The position numbers and the translations under genes were made by a program. A stretch of DNA of 51,261 bases from NCBI GenBank assembly GCA_016278505.1, contig JADQBQ010000034.1, positions 1-51,261 of the forward strand, read 5' to 3'. The notes beneath the pieces were generated by a model. That model saw only the letters and a program-made list of their open reading frames with translations, did not search any database and was not told the origin of the DNA. Below are positions 1 to 8,010 of the stretch, piece by piece (position 1 is the stretch's first letter; every line of letters starts with the position of its first letter). Origin of the DNA: Clostridiales bacterium. Its GTDB lineage: Bacteria; Bacillota; Desulfotomaculia; Desulfotomaculales; VENG01.

Positions 1-55
1 ACCTTGCTGGGTGGGATTCGCACCCACTATATGACACGCCATTTCTCGGACGCAC
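1..55 (-). mobile_element. Possible 5' end of a group II intron (cut by window edge)
   Basis: Read on the minus strand from position 55 towards 1, the sequence begins GTGCGTCC, matching the GUGYG start of bacterial group II introns. It then forms a short stem-loop, GTGGG-TGCGAAT-CCCAC, of the sort seen in domain I of such introns. The rest of the intron, including any reverse transcriptase, would lie outside the window. The identification rests on these two short signals only. The same stem-loop could be mistaken for a tRNA T-arm, but the loop lacks the TTC core. Confidence 0.35.
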
Positions 56-108
56 TGCCTGTCCCCTTTTTTTGTGCAACCGGATGTTCCTTAGTTTGCC
101 GCTAGAAA

Positions 109-146
109 TAATTATAGCACAGGTGCAAACACCTGTGCTATAATTA
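109..146 (-). terminator. Terminator-like hairpin after folD
   Basis: A perfect 17-bp palindrome with a CAAA loop lies 19 bases past the folD stop codon. The tail on the minus strand is AT-rich (ATAATTATTTCT) rather than a clean U-run, so it may also work for a gene coming from the other side. Confidence 0.6.
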
Positions 147-164
147 TACTCCACTCACTCTCTC

Positions 165-1052
165 TTATTTCTCGTTCAAACTATACTTGTATGCTGCTAA
201 TGTGTTTTTCATCAACATGGTAATGGTCATGGGGCCTACACCGCCGGGGACGGGTGTAATCAAACTGGCTTTTTCTTTTACCGGTTCGTAATCAACATCA
301 CCAACAAGCTTTGCTTTACCTTCCGGTGTCATACCTATTCTGTTTACACCAACATCAATAACAGCAGCACCTTCTTTAACCATATCAGCGGTAACTGCCT
401 TGGGCTGTCCGGCGGCAACAATCAGGATATCGGCCTGCTTCGTATGGTAAGCAATGTCCTTGGTGCCGGTATGGACAACGGTAACCGTCGAGTTAGCTCC
501 AGGTCCCTTTTGGATCAGCATATTGGCAATAGGTTTACCAACAATATTACTCCTGCCTACTATTACAGTGTGCGCGCCCTTTGTTTCGGCTCCGCCTCTA
601 ATTAGGAGTTCTTGTATTCCAGCCGGTGTGCAGGGCTTGAAAATGGCCTCACCAATCACCAGTTTCCCTACATTAACCGGATGGAACCCGTCCACATCCT
701 TATCAGGATTAATAGCGTACAGAACCTTGTTAGCATCAATATGCTTAGGTAAAGGAAGCTGTACTAAAATACCATGGATAGAATCGTCTTTATTATACCT
801 GTCAACCAGTGCCAGAAGATCTTCTTCCGAGATGTCCCCGGGCTGATCGTCCTGAATAGAATTGTAGCCCAGCTCCTTAGCTGTTTTGCCTTTAGCGGTT
901 ACATAGCTGATAGATGCAGGGTTTTCTCCTACCAAGATGGTTACCAGGCCGGGTACTACATTATGCTTTTGCTTCAGCTCATCTACCTCAACCTTTATTT
1001 CGGCTCTAATTTGCTGCGCAACTTCTTTCCCAGAGATAACTTTTGCCGCCAT
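165..1052 (-). CDS. folD: Bifunctional methylenetetrahydrofolate dehydrogenase/cyclohydrolase
   Basis: This cytoplasmic enzyme interconverts 5,10-methylene-THF and 10-formyl-THF, usually with NADP(H), in one-carbon metabolism and the methyl branch of the Wood-Ljungdahl pathway. The 295 residues are full length. The catalytic YxxxK pair is Tyr50/Lys54. GILVQLPLP, the PDKDVDGFHP block, the VIVGRSNIVGKP nucleotide-binding loop and the C-terminal PVPGGVGPMT are all present. The ATG is preceded by GGGAGG at good spacing. It lies 21 bases downstream of nfnB, in the same direction. NfnAB makes NADPH, so co-expression with an NADP-dependent FolD is metabolically coherent (inference). Confidence 0.96.
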   Translation of the reverse strand: MAAKVISGKEVAQQIRAEIKVEVDELKQKHNVVPGLVTILVGENPASISYVTAKGKTAKELGYNSIQDDQPGDISEEDLLALVDRYNKDDSIHGILVQLPLPKHIDANKVLYAINPDKDVDGFHPVNVGKLVIGEAIFKPCTPAGIQELLIRGGAETKGAHTVIVGRSNIVGKPIANMLIQKGPGANSTVTVVHTGTKDIAYHTKQADILIVAAGQPKAVTADMVKEGAAVIDVGVNRIGMTPEGKAKLVGDVDYEPVKEKASLITPVPGGVGPMTITMLMKNTLAAYKYSLNEK

Positions 1053-1073
1053 TTAATTTCCTCCCATCCCTTT

Positions 1074-2492
1074 TTATTTCTTGCTGCCCAGGTATTCGTG
1101 AATAGCATTGGCAGCTTTGCGTCCTGCACCCATGGCTAGAATAACGGTAGCTGCGCCGGTTACCACGTCACCACCGGCATACACACCGGGCTTAGAAGTG
1201 GCTCCGGTTTCCAAATCGGCCGTAATATTACCTTTCTTATTTAACTCCAGCCCCTTGGTAGTCCTGGGGACCAGCGGGTTCGGCCCCTGGCCGATGGCTA
1301 TAACCACGGTATCCATATCCATTGTATATTCTGAACCTTTAATGGCAACGGGCCTGCGTCTACCGGAATCATCGGGCTCTCCAAGCTCATACTTAATACA
1401 TTTAAGCCCGGTAACCCACCCGTTGTCGTCAGCAATTATTTCCACGGGACTTCTTAAGAGATCAAACTTAACGCCCTCTTCTTCGGCGTGCTCAACTTCT
1501 TCTGCCCGGGCCGGCAGTTCTTCCTTAGAACGTCTGTATATAATCCACGATTCTGCCGCTCCCAATCGTAGTGCGGTGCGGGCAGCGTCCATGGCAACGT
1601 TTCCGCCGCCGATAACAGCTACTTTGCTGCCAATTTTAATGGGAGTATCCCAATCAGGGAACTTGTAACCTTTCATAAGGTTGGTACGGGTAAGAAACTC
1701 ATTAGCAGAGTATACACCACAGGCATTCTCCCCGGGAATCTTCATAAAGTATGGCAGGCCGGCACCGGTGCCGATGAACACAGCGTCAAAACCTTCTTCT
1801 TCCAGCAGCTCATCCACGGTAGTTGCCTTACCAACTACTGAATTAACCTCTATGTCAACGCCCAATTGCTTGAGGTTTTCCACCTCAGCCTGGACTACAT
1901 CTTTAGGTAAGCGAAATTCAGGAATTCCATACATCAAAACACCGCCAGCCACGTGCAGGGCCTCAAAAATAGTTACCTTGTGTCCTTTTTTGGCCAGGTC
2001 GGCAGCACAGGTGAGTCCGGCCGGACCGGAGCCAATTACCGCTACATTTTTGCCGGTAGAACCTTCCACAGACGGGGTTATAACCCCTTTTTGCAGTTCC
2101 CAATCAGCGCAAAAACGCTCCACCCGGCCTACGCCAACTGGGTCATGTTTCTTGCCCAGGGTGCAGTAACTTTCACACTGGCTCTCTTGGGGACATACAC
2201 GTCCACAAACGGCGGGAAGCGCGTTCTTTTCCTTAATTTTCTTGATGGCGCCGTCGAAATCCCGCTCAGCAACTAAATTAAGAAAAGCTGGGATATCTAC
2301 TTCTACCGGGCAGCCTTGTCGGCAGGGCTGTTTTTTACAGTCCAAACACCTTTTTGCCTCGGCTACTGCTATTTCCTCCGCGTATCCCAAAGCCACCTCA
2401 TTAAAATTTCGGGCACGCTCCTGTGCATCCTGTGCCGGCATGGGATTTTTTACGGGGATAATTTCTTTTTTAGGCTTTTTATTCTCAGTCAT
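1074..2492 (-). CDS. nfnB: NfnB-type large subunit of NADH-dependent ferredoxin:NADP+ oxidoreductase (GltD-like)
   Basis: A 472-residue flavoprotein of the glutamate-synthase small-subunit family. Two N-terminal cysteine sets (C49, C52, C57, C61 and C96, C100, C106, C110) would hold two 4Fe-4S clusters. They are followed by an FAD-binding GSGPAG (about 154) and an NAD(P)-binding GGGNVAMDAAR. On its own this could be called gltA/gltD, but no glutamate synthase large subunit is nearby. It overlaps nfnA by one base (TAATG), the pair expected for the electron-bifurcating transhydrogenase NfnAB, which reduces NADP+ with NADH plus reduced ferredoxin. Sulfide dehydrogenase SudAB is the alternative name for homologous pairs. 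Confidence 0.88.
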   Translation of the reverse strand: MTENKKPKKEIIPVKNPMPAQDAQERARNFNEVALGYAEEIAVAEAKRCLDCKKQPCRQGCPVEVDIPAFLNLVAERDFDGAIKKIKEKNALPAVCGRVCPQESQCESYCTLGKKHDPVGVGRVERFCADWELQKGVITPSVEGSTGKNVAVIGSGPAGLTCAADLAKKGHKVTIFEALHVAGGVLMYGIPEFRLPKDVVQAEVENLKQLGVDIEVNSVVGKATTVDELLEEEGFDAVFIGTGAGLPYFMKIPGENACGVYSANEFLTRTNLMKGYKFPDWDTPIKIGSKVAVIGGGNVAMDAARTALRLGAAESWIIYRRSKEELPARAEEVEHAEEEGVKFDLLRSPVEIIADDNGWVTGLKCIKYELGEPDDSGRRRPVAIKGSEYTMDMDTVVIAIGQGPNPLVPRTTKGLELNKKGNITADLETGATSKPGVYAGGDVVTGAATVILAMGAGRKAANAIHEYLGSKK

Positions 2493-3352
2493 TATTTGTC
2501 ACCTCCACATCCGCACTGGCACTTGTGGTTTTCTATGGCACGCTGCTCCTCCTGCTTGAAAATCGATCCACGGCGAGTGAGCTCAGCCCAATCCACGTCG
2601 TGCCCGTCAAACTCCGGGCCGTCCACGCAAACAAATTTAGTTTCTCCTCCAATAGAGACACGGCAGCATCCACACATTCCGGTCCCGTCAACCATAACAG
2701 AATTAAGGCTGACAACAGTCTTAAGACCAAGTTCTTTAGTCGTGCCGCAGGTAGCCTTCATCATGGGTTGTGGGCCAATGGCTAAAACCAGGGCTATATT
2801 TTCTTTACCCCTGTCTGCTACTATTTCCTTGAGCACATCGGTAACAAAACCCTGCCTGACATAGGAGCCGTCATCAGTGGTAACATACAGTTCCGAACAA
2901 ACTTCTCTCATTTTATCTTCCCAGAAAAGAAGCTCTTTGTTTCTGGATCCAATGATGCCAATAACCTCATTCCCGGCCTCCTTAAGAGCCCGGGCAATTG
3001 GATGTACCGGCGCAATACCCACACCACCACCAACGCATACAACTGTACCGAAGTTTTCAATGTGAGAAGGTTCACCTAAAGGACCGACAAAATCTTTTAT
3101 ATAATCTCCCGCTTCCATTGCTCCCAACTGCATGGTGGTTTTGCCTACTTCCTGGAACACAATGGTTATGGTTCCCTTTTCCCTGTCAAAATCGGCGATG
3201 GTAAGGGGAATGCGCTCGCCTTCCTCGTGGATGCGCAGAATAACAAACTGACCTGGCTCGCATTTCTTAGCAACCCGCGGTGCTTCAACAACAAATTCTT
3301 TAATGATGGGTGAGAATACTCGTTTTTGCAATATTTTGAACATAAAAAACAC
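2492..3352 (-). CDS. nfnA: NfnA-type small subunit (ferredoxin-NADP reductase family)
   Basis: A 286-residue protein with a flavodoxin-reductase fold. The FAD-binding RIPLTIAD lies near the N-terminus, then GGGVGIAPVHPIA for nucleotide binding. A cysteine-rich C-terminal motif (DGTGMCGCCR, then a further Cys in KFVCVDGP) binds the 2Fe-2S cluster. It resembles the dihydroorotate dehydrogenase electron-transfer subunit PyrK, but the partner overlapping it is the NfnB/GltD-like protein and no pyrD is adjacent, so NfnA/SudB is the better call. It is the first gene of the operon nfnA-nfnB-folD. The nusB terminator lies upstream. Confidence 0.88.
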   Translation of the reverse strand: MFFMFKILQKRVFSPIIKEFVVEAPRVAKKCEPGQFVILRIHEEGERIPLTIADFDREKGTITIVFQEVGKTTMQLGAMEAGDYIKDFVGPLGEPSHIENFGTVVCVGGGVGIAPVHPIARALKEAGNEVIGIIGSRNKELLFWEDKMREVCSELYVTTDDGSYVRQGFVTDVLKEIVADRGKENIALVLAIGPQPMMKATCGTTKELGLKTVVSLNSVMVDGTGMCGCCRVSIGGETKFVCVDGPEFDGHDVDWAELTRRGSIFKQEEQRAIENHKCQCGCGGDK

Positions 3353-3434
3353 TAACCCCTCCCTCTAACTATTCTGAAAAAAGACTTCGATATTTAACCG
3401 GCGATTCCTGCTATTGTTTTAGTTCTGGACAAAA

Positions 3435-3470
3435 TTTTTAAATAAATAAGACCCGGGTATTATCCGGGTC
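3435..3470 (-). terminator. Intrinsic terminator after nusB
   Basis: A GACCCGG/CCGGGTC stem with a 7-base loop is followed on the minus strand by TTATTTATTTAAAAATTTT. It separates nusB from the nfnAB-folD unit. Confidence 0.7.
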
Positions 3471-3557
3471 CACCAACAGTATCATTGGTTTCGGCCGAAG
3501 GTAAGGATACATTCCTGTCCCCAGAGAAATACCCAAGCTTCATCAGGTGTGTCCCCT

Positions 3558-4001
3558 TTACTTATGCGGGGGCGGAGTCTTACAGGCTGTGAGAAGATAA
3601 AGGGAGGGCGTTTCAACCACTTTGCCCAGTATGCCATTAATGAATTTAGGGGAGTCATCACCTGAATAAACCTTGGCTAACTCTATAGCCTCGTTAATGG
3701 AAACGTTATACGGTATGTCAGGTAGGTATAGCATTTCAAACAGACATATACGCAAAAGCGTTTTGTCCACTAATGCTAATCGTTTGACGTCCCATTCCCG
3801 GCTTAAACGGGCAATAATGTCGTCCAGTGTGGAAATATTATCTAAAACACCGTGTACCAATTGCTGTAGAAAAGAGGTATCGGTCGCCTTTAAATTTTTT
3901 TCCCGTCTATTTCTTTCCAAGACCGCTTCTACATCACCATTTCCTAATTGGATCTCAAACAAAATCTGCATTGCGAATTCCCTTGCCTGACGCCTGGTCA
4001 T
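3558..4001 (-). CDS. nusB: Transcription antitermination factor NusB
   Basis: NusB pairs with NusE (S10) on boxA RNA in antitermination of rRNA operons. The start is set at the ATG giving MTRRQAREFAMQ, because GAGAGG lies 9 bases upstream; a TTG nine bases further upstream would add only three residues. The 147 residues show the all-helical NusB pattern with the family motif of the last helices (VSINEAIELAKVY...KFINGILGKV). The C-terminal tail after GILGKVVE extends past the usual end and is encoded by a dispersed repeat. Asp23- and AmaP-like genes lie upstream, an arrangement common in Clostridia. Confidence 0.94.
   Translation of the reverse strand: MTRRQAREFAMQILFEIQLGNGDVEAVLERNRREKNLKATDTSFLQQLVHGVLDNISTLDDIIARLSREWDVKRLALVDKTLLRICLFEMLYLPDIPYNVSINEAIELAKVYSGDDSPKFINGILGKVVETPSLYLLTACKTPPPHK
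3572..3605. repeat. Dispersed repeat, copy A (overlaps the 3' end of nusB)
   Basis: The core GTCTTACAGGCTGTG and flanking bases recur at 12237-12272, identical over 15 bases and similar over about 26. This copy encodes part of the last dozen residues of NusB, so the gene's tail may have been acquired from the repeat. The flank towards 3510 carries GTCCCC motifs, which are common around REP-like elements (weak suggestion). Confidence 0.5.
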
Positions 4002-4042
4002 ATGTACCAACCTCTCGAGAGATATTTCAGCTGTGACTATTA

Positions 4043-4396
4043 TTATTTTACACGGGACTTGTCCACAGTGACATTGTTTAAAACTACCTCTATATTATGT
4101 TGTTTAAAACCGGTTAATGAGCAAATCTCTTCTTTAATGGTAATTTCAATTATTTCGCTTAGGGAGGGTTTTTTTTCACGCACAGAAATATCAACCGAAA
4201 ACCTAACCGCTAGATGCGCCAGCGTTTCCGCCTTAATATTAACCTTCTTTATTTCGGGAATTTGCATTACCTTTCTCTTGGCCAGGGATTCCAATGTGGA
4301 CAAGGAAATACCTATCCGGCCCAAGTAATTTTTCCCAATGGAAACCGACCTGCGTTTGTTTTTTAACAAGACTGACCGTAACAATTTTAATTTCAA
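4043..4396 (-). CDS. AmaP-like protein with Asp23-type domain, no membrane anchor
   Basis: A 117-residue protein. From about residue 30 it matches the Asp23-like domain at the C-terminus of AmaP (ISLSTLESLAKR, then repeated beta/alpha elements ending in IEVVLNNVTVD). Normal AmaP begins with two membrane helices that anchor Asp23; none is visible here and the N-terminus is basic. The TTG start is preferred because a strong GGGGGGAGG lies nine bases before it. A GTG nine bases upstream abuts that site and is less likely. It sits between asp23 and nusB. It may be a truncated or soluble derivative, and function is inferred only from family and position. Confidence 0.6.
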   Translation of the reverse strand: MKLKLLRSVLLKNKRRSVSIGKNYLGRIGISLSTLESLAKRKVMQIPEIKKVNIKAETLAHLAVRFSVDISVREKKPSLSEIIEITIKEEICSLTGFKQHNIEVVLNNVTVDKSRVK

Positions 4397-4418
4397 GGTA
4401 TGCACCCTCCCCCCCTCT

Positions 4419-4496
4419 TTACTCTGTGCTCACGTATCTCCTTAAAGCCGTCGCCGCCATGAACTCTACGTGTCTATTGTGCTTCTTTTCCACCAC
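4419..4496 (-). CDS. Possible 25-codon ORF between asp23 and the AmaP-like gene
   Basis: A GTG-started frame begins directly after the asp23 stop codon and ends just before the strong ribosome binding site of the AmaP-like gene. It encodes a basic peptide without a membrane segment. It has no good ribosome binding site of its own and could only be made by coupling. It may be a decayed fragment of the AmaP N-terminus or noise. Confidence 0.2.
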   Translation of the reverse strand: MVEKKHNRHVEFMAATALRRYVSTE

Positions 4497-4904
4497 TTAT
4501 TTCAAGCGTACATCTTCTTTTTCTTCTTTATATTCACCGTGAAAAGCTACTCCCTGGATGTTTACATTTACCTCTACCACGGATAAGCCGGTCATATCCT
4601 CGATGGCTTTTTTAACCGCTTCCTGAATATTGGCTGCCACCTCGGGGATGCGTACACCATAGTCAACAATAACGTAAAGGTCAACAGCGCTCTCTTTTTC
4701 GCCCACTTCCACCTTTACGCCTTTGGTCATGTTCTTGCGGCCTAACATCTCGGTAATGCCGCCCACAACTCCGCCACTCATACCAGCGACCCCTGCAACT
4801 TCCGTAGCTGCCAGACCTGCTGCAATGCGGACTACTTCATCGGCAATGCGTATAGATCCCAGGCCATTTTTCTCTTCATTTAATAAGATATCTTTTTGAT
4901 CCAT
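4497..4904 (-). CDS. Asp23/Gls24 family envelope stress response protein
   Basis: A 135-residue soluble protein with the Asp23/Gls24 pattern: GSIRIADEVVRIAAGLAATEVAGV, then a glycine-rich stretch, then VEVGEKESAVDLYVIVDYGVRIPEVA and a final VNVNIQGV. In staphylococci Asp23 is tethered to the membrane by AmaP and is linked to cell-envelope stress. Here the neighbouring AmaP-like gene lacks the anchor. The ATG is preceded by GGGGGG at nine bases and a good sigma-A promoter lies just upstream. Confidence 0.9.
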   Translation of the reverse strand: MDQKDILLNEEKNGLGSIRIADEVVRIAAGLAATEVAGVAGMSGGVVGGITEMLGRKNMTKGVKVEVGEKESAVDLYVIVDYGVRIPEVAANIQEAVKKAIEDMTGLSVVEVNVNIQGVAFHGEYKEEKEDVRLK

Positions 4905-4936
4905 ATACGTAATCCCCCCAGATAGTGATCATGAAA

Positions 4937-4965
4937 AGTATACCAAATTACGGAAAATTACGCAA
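4937..4965 (-). promoter_or_regulatory. Sigma-A promoter for asp23
   Basis: On the minus strand TTGCGT and TATACT are separated by 17 bases. The -10 box ends about 33 bases before the asp23 start codon. Confidence 0.6.
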
Positions 4966-5001
4966 TGTGGAATACTGAGCACCGGCCAGGGAAAAAGGTC
5001 T

Positions 5002-5529
5002 TTACCGGGTAGGAATGATCACTATATTTTGTTCGGACATACCTGTACCCCTTGACACCAGGTCGCAAATCCGTGCCGCCTCTTCCGGTGTGAGGGCATC
5101 GGATTTAACTACCACGGTAGCATTATTGTCCTTTAGATAAACCACGGCGTCATCAAACCCCTTAGCTCGAATCAAGCTTTCCAATTCCATTTCCGTGGAA
5201 ATTTTTTCACTGATTGTCATTATTGACTGCTGGGCCTCACTGCGAATCTCCTGCTTACTGGCGGGGTTATTGATAATTCCCCTTAATGTTTCCAGTTGCT
5301 GTCCTCTAGCCCGCTGGCGTCCCATTCTGGAATCCACAAAATAATTAGCACCACCGTCATCTTCCTGCGCTGCATCGACGGGCATTTTTATTACATTGGC
5401 GCTGGTTGGAGACGTCTCATTTTTCTCTTCCGGCCATCCGCTCCAGCCGATGGCAAAAAAGATAACGCCTACCAGGGCCAAAAAGAAGAGCATCAGATTT
5501 CGCCACCTAATTCTAATCAACCTGGTCAT
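5002..5529 (-). CDS. spoIIIAH: Stage III sporulation protein AH
   Basis: A 175-residue membrane protein. One N-terminal transmembrane segment (about residues 12-30) is followed by an extracytoplasmic region with a ring-building YscJ/FliF-like fold (RGQQLETLRGIINNPAS through VVVKSDALTPEEAARICDLV). SpoIIIAH in the mother-cell membrane pairs with forespore SpoIIQ to form the channel that keeps the forespore active. Last gene of the spoIIIA operon; its ATG directly abuts the spoIIIAG stop codon. Confidence 0.94.
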   Translation of the reverse strand: MTRLIRIRWRNLMLFFLALVGVIFFAIGWSGWPEEKNETSPTSANVIKMPVDAAQEDDGGANYFVDSRMGRQRARGQQLETLRGIINNPASKQEIRSEAQQSIMTISEKISTEMELESLIRAKGFDDAVVYLKDNNATVVVKSDALTPEEAARICDLVSRGTGMSEQNIVIIPTR

Positions 5530-6159
5530 TTAATTTGCCCCCCTTTCCATTGGAAGCACAATTACTTTGTGCGGGTCAACTCCCAAGGATATCTGAACCG
5601 CCTGGAACAGGCGTGCCTTAACTTCCGGCTCGGAAGCACCTTCGGCTACAATCATTACCCCTGCAATATTAGGGGCAATTTCTTGTTCTATGACAGGACT
5701 TTCGCTGCCCTGCGAACCCTGTACTAGGACCATCTGTTCACTTGCGTTGGTCTCGGTGGTGGTCCGTGTTCCACCGGACTGATCTGTCTCCTCTGTTACA
5801 TTTTCGGCCTGTTCGGTATTAAAAGAAAAGTTAGTATTGGTGGACGCTGCCAGCTCAACCGAAGCTCTCACTTTGCCTACTCCGCTTATCGCGCTAAGCA
5901 TAGCCTCCAGATTTTTTGCCATTTCCTTTTCTTCCGCTTCCATGCCCTGATTATCTTGCCCGCTGGGTACACTTTGTCCGTTAACCGGAGGAGGGCCGGC
6001 TCCTGGGGGGGCATTTCCTTCGGGGGGTGCTTTTTCTCCGGGATCGTAAATCACCAACAGCAGCCCCACTAATATTAAAGCAGATAATATAAAGATCTTT
6101 TTGTGTTGGCCGCGTAGCTTTTGTAAGTACTCGTTCCACCAACTGTTCACTGAAAACAC
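5530..6159 (-). CDS. spoIIIAG: Stage III sporulation protein AG
   Basis: A 209-residue protein with one transmembrane helix (about 22-39). A proline- and glycine-rich linker follows, then the ring-building domain (LEAMLSAISGVGKVRASVEL ... VMIVAEGASEPEVKARLFQAVQISLGVDPHKVIVLPME). SpoIIIAG forms a large ring in the mother-cell side of the SpoIIIA-SpoIIQ channel. The central Thr/Ser/Asn-rich stretch is typical of the family's inserted region. Confidence 0.95.
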   Translation of the reverse strand: MFSVNSWWNEYLQKLRGQHKKIFILSALILVGLLLVIYDPGEKAPPEGNAPPGAGPPPVNGQSVPSGQDNQGMEAEEKEMAKNLEAMLSAISGVGKVRASVELAASTNTNFSFNTEQAENVTEETDQSGGTRTTTETNASEQMVLVQGSQGSESPVIEQEIAPNIAGVMIVAEGASEPEVKARLFQAVQISLGVDPHKVIVLPMERGAN

Positions 6160-6166
6160 CTCCTGT

Positions 6167-6823
6167 TTAAGGGTTTATATAATTAATGGAAACCTGGTCC
6201 GGAGACAGGTTATAAAACCCGGCAATATATTCCTTTACTTTCTTAATTTCTCCGATTAGTTCAGGTGGTATGTCAACTTCTTGTGTATTTTTAAATGAAC
6301 TTCCGGATTCACCCACATTTATTTGAACCGGCTGAATAGGGTCACCGGTTTCACCTGAGTTTTCTGCTTGTCCTGCTGACAGGTCTACAGTTAGAGTAAT
6401 ATGTGCAATTCTCCCGTAACTTTCCTTTTCGGACTCATCTGAAATTTTCACATCTGCATCTACTACTTTAGCTTCGGGGCTTAACTTTGCCAGTGACAAC
6501 ACCTGAGCAGAAATACCCTGTCGATACTTTTCCAATGCTTTATTTTGATTTTCCAGTTGGAGTTGCTTTCCGGCAGTCACTATTTCCTCTAGTGGCGGTC
6601 CCGGCCCTCCTGCCTGAGCCTTAACCCGAGGGACTCCCTGCAGCCAATCCTGCTGTAGAAGACCGCTTATCGCTTGGAGAACGGCAATTATAATAAGCAG
6701 TCCCATCACCATCTTAACGTAGGGCTTCATCTGACCGGTGGGAAGAAGCATGTCCAGAAAGACAGCTAAAATAACAATTATAATTAAGGTTTGAACCAAA
6801 TTCTTAATAATTTCCATTGACAT
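6167..6823 (-). CDS. spoIIIAF: Stage III sporulation protein AF
   Basis: A 218-residue protein with two N-terminal transmembrane helices (about 8-28 and 35-55) and a soluble extracytoplasmic domain ending in KKVKEYIAGFYNLSPDQVSINYI. In the channel complex it is thought to provide another ring-building element. It follows spoIIIAE after 7 bases in the usual operon order. Confidence 0.93.
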   Translation of the reverse strand: MSMEIIKNLVQTLIIIVILAVFLDMLLPTGQMKPYVKMVMGLLIIIAVLQAISGLLQQDWLQGVPRVKAQAGGPGPPLEEIVTAGKQLQLENQNKALEKYRQGISAQVLSLAKLSPEAKVVDADVKISDESEKESYGRIAHITLTVDLSAGQAENSGETGDPIQPVQINVGESGSSFKNTQEVDIPPELIGEIKKVKEYIAGFYNLSPDQVSINYINP

Positions 6824-6830
6824 CAGCCCC

Positions 6831-8003
6831 CTACCTTAACATCACCGTAAAGTTGCCCAGCGCCAGTACAATGGTAACTGCAAAGAAAAATAGCAAACCC
6901 ACTGTAGCCACAGCTCCAAAAATAGTCAAAAGGCTGTTGCCCAGGCCGTCGAGACAATCTCCCAACTGGTTGTCACCCACTGGCTGAATGAGGGCCCCTG
7001 CCAGCTTATAGATAAATGCCAGAGAAATAATTTTTAATAGCGGAATAACCATGATCAGGCAGATTACAATTAGGCCCCCGATGCCAACTGCGTTTTTTAA
7101 CAGTAACGATGAACCCACCACCGCTTCCAAAGCTTCGCTAAACACACCGCCCACCACGGGAATAAAGGCATCTGCAGCAAACTTGGCGGTTCGCACTGCC
7201 AGGCTGTCCCCCACTGCCCCGGCAACTCCCTGCAGTGCCAACAGTCCGAGGAAAAGGGTACTAAGAATGCCCAGCGCACTCATGGCACAAGTTTTCATCA
7301 GGCCACCCAACCGCGAAACCTGAAACCGAGACGAAAGATGGCTGATAATATCCAGCACGGCAGCGAAAAAAATAAGCGGCAGAATAACGTTTTTAATGAT
7401 CGTCCCAATGGCGGTAATACTTACGAAAATTATGGGATGCAAAATAGCGGCCGATGTAATTCCTCCAACAGCTACCATGAGGGTTAACATTACCGGGAGT
7501 AAAGCCTGCATGAATATAACCATCTTATCTACAACTTCCCGTCCCAATTGTACTGCCAGGCCGAAAGAGCCCACGGCAATGGTTATCAGCACCAGGAAAG
7601 TGACCATATAAGTAAGCTGCCCGGTGGTTCCCTTTTCAAATGCCGACACCAGGTTCTGCAGAACAACACAGATAATAGCCAGTACAATGAGCTTGCCAAG
7701 TAGGTCGAGGTTGGCCACCACTTCCCTGAAGATATAATGCAGGCAGTTATTGAACAAATCCACCGGTCTCCAATCCACGTCTCGGGAAGCAATTTTTTTT
7801 ACCATATCCCTAAAGTTTAACTGGGGCACAGCCTCTGTTATTTCTGCATCCAGCTGGTTCACGAATTCCTCCACGCTGGACATATCCAGCCCGGAAAGCT
7901 GCTCGTCCACCGGACCGTCTGCTGCGGCGGCAACGGCAGGGCCGGAAAGGGGAAGCAAAATAAAGCATATGAGCAAAAAAAAGAAAACCGGTTTCACAAG
8001 CAT
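6831..8003 (-). CDS. spoIIIAE: Stage III sporulation protein AE
   Basis: A 390-residue polytopic membrane protein. A cleavable-looking signal segment (about 4-26) precedes an N-terminal acidic extracytoplasmic region and then roughly seven hydrophobic segments ending at the C-terminus. SpoIIIAE is the large permease-like component of the A-Q channel. It is full length and lies in normal order between spoIIIAD and spoIIIAF. Confidence 0.95.
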   Translation of the reverse strand: MLVKPVFFFLLICFILLPLSGPAVAAAADGPVDEQLSGLDMSSVEEFVNQLDAEITEAVPQLNFRDMVKKIASRDVDWRPVDLFNNCLHYIFREVVANLDLLGKLIVLAIICVVLQNLVSAFEKGTTGQLTYMVTFLVLITIAVGSFGLAVQLGREVVDKMVIFMQALLPVMLTLMVAVGGITSAAILHPIIFVSITAIGTIIKNVILPLIFFAAVLDIISHLSSRFQVSRLGGLMKTCAMSALGILSTLFLGLLALQGVAGAVGDSLAVRTAKFAADAFIPVVGGVFSEALEAVVGSSLLLKNAVGIGGLIVICLIMVIPLLKIISLAFIYKLAGALIQPVGDNQLGDCLDGLGNSLLTIFGAVATVGLLFFFAVTIVLALGNFTVMLR

Positions 8004-8010
8004 TCCCCCT

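Noticed and set aside
1..30. tRNA T-arm-like hairpin on the minus strand
   Set aside because: Loop is TGCGAAT, lacking the TTC core, and no D-arm, anticodon arm or acceptor can be built; the group II intron reading fits better.
1108..2276. Long plus-strand open frames opposite nfnB
   Set aside because: They are mirror frames of a strongly conserved minus-strand gene, have no ribosome binding sites and no family resemblance.
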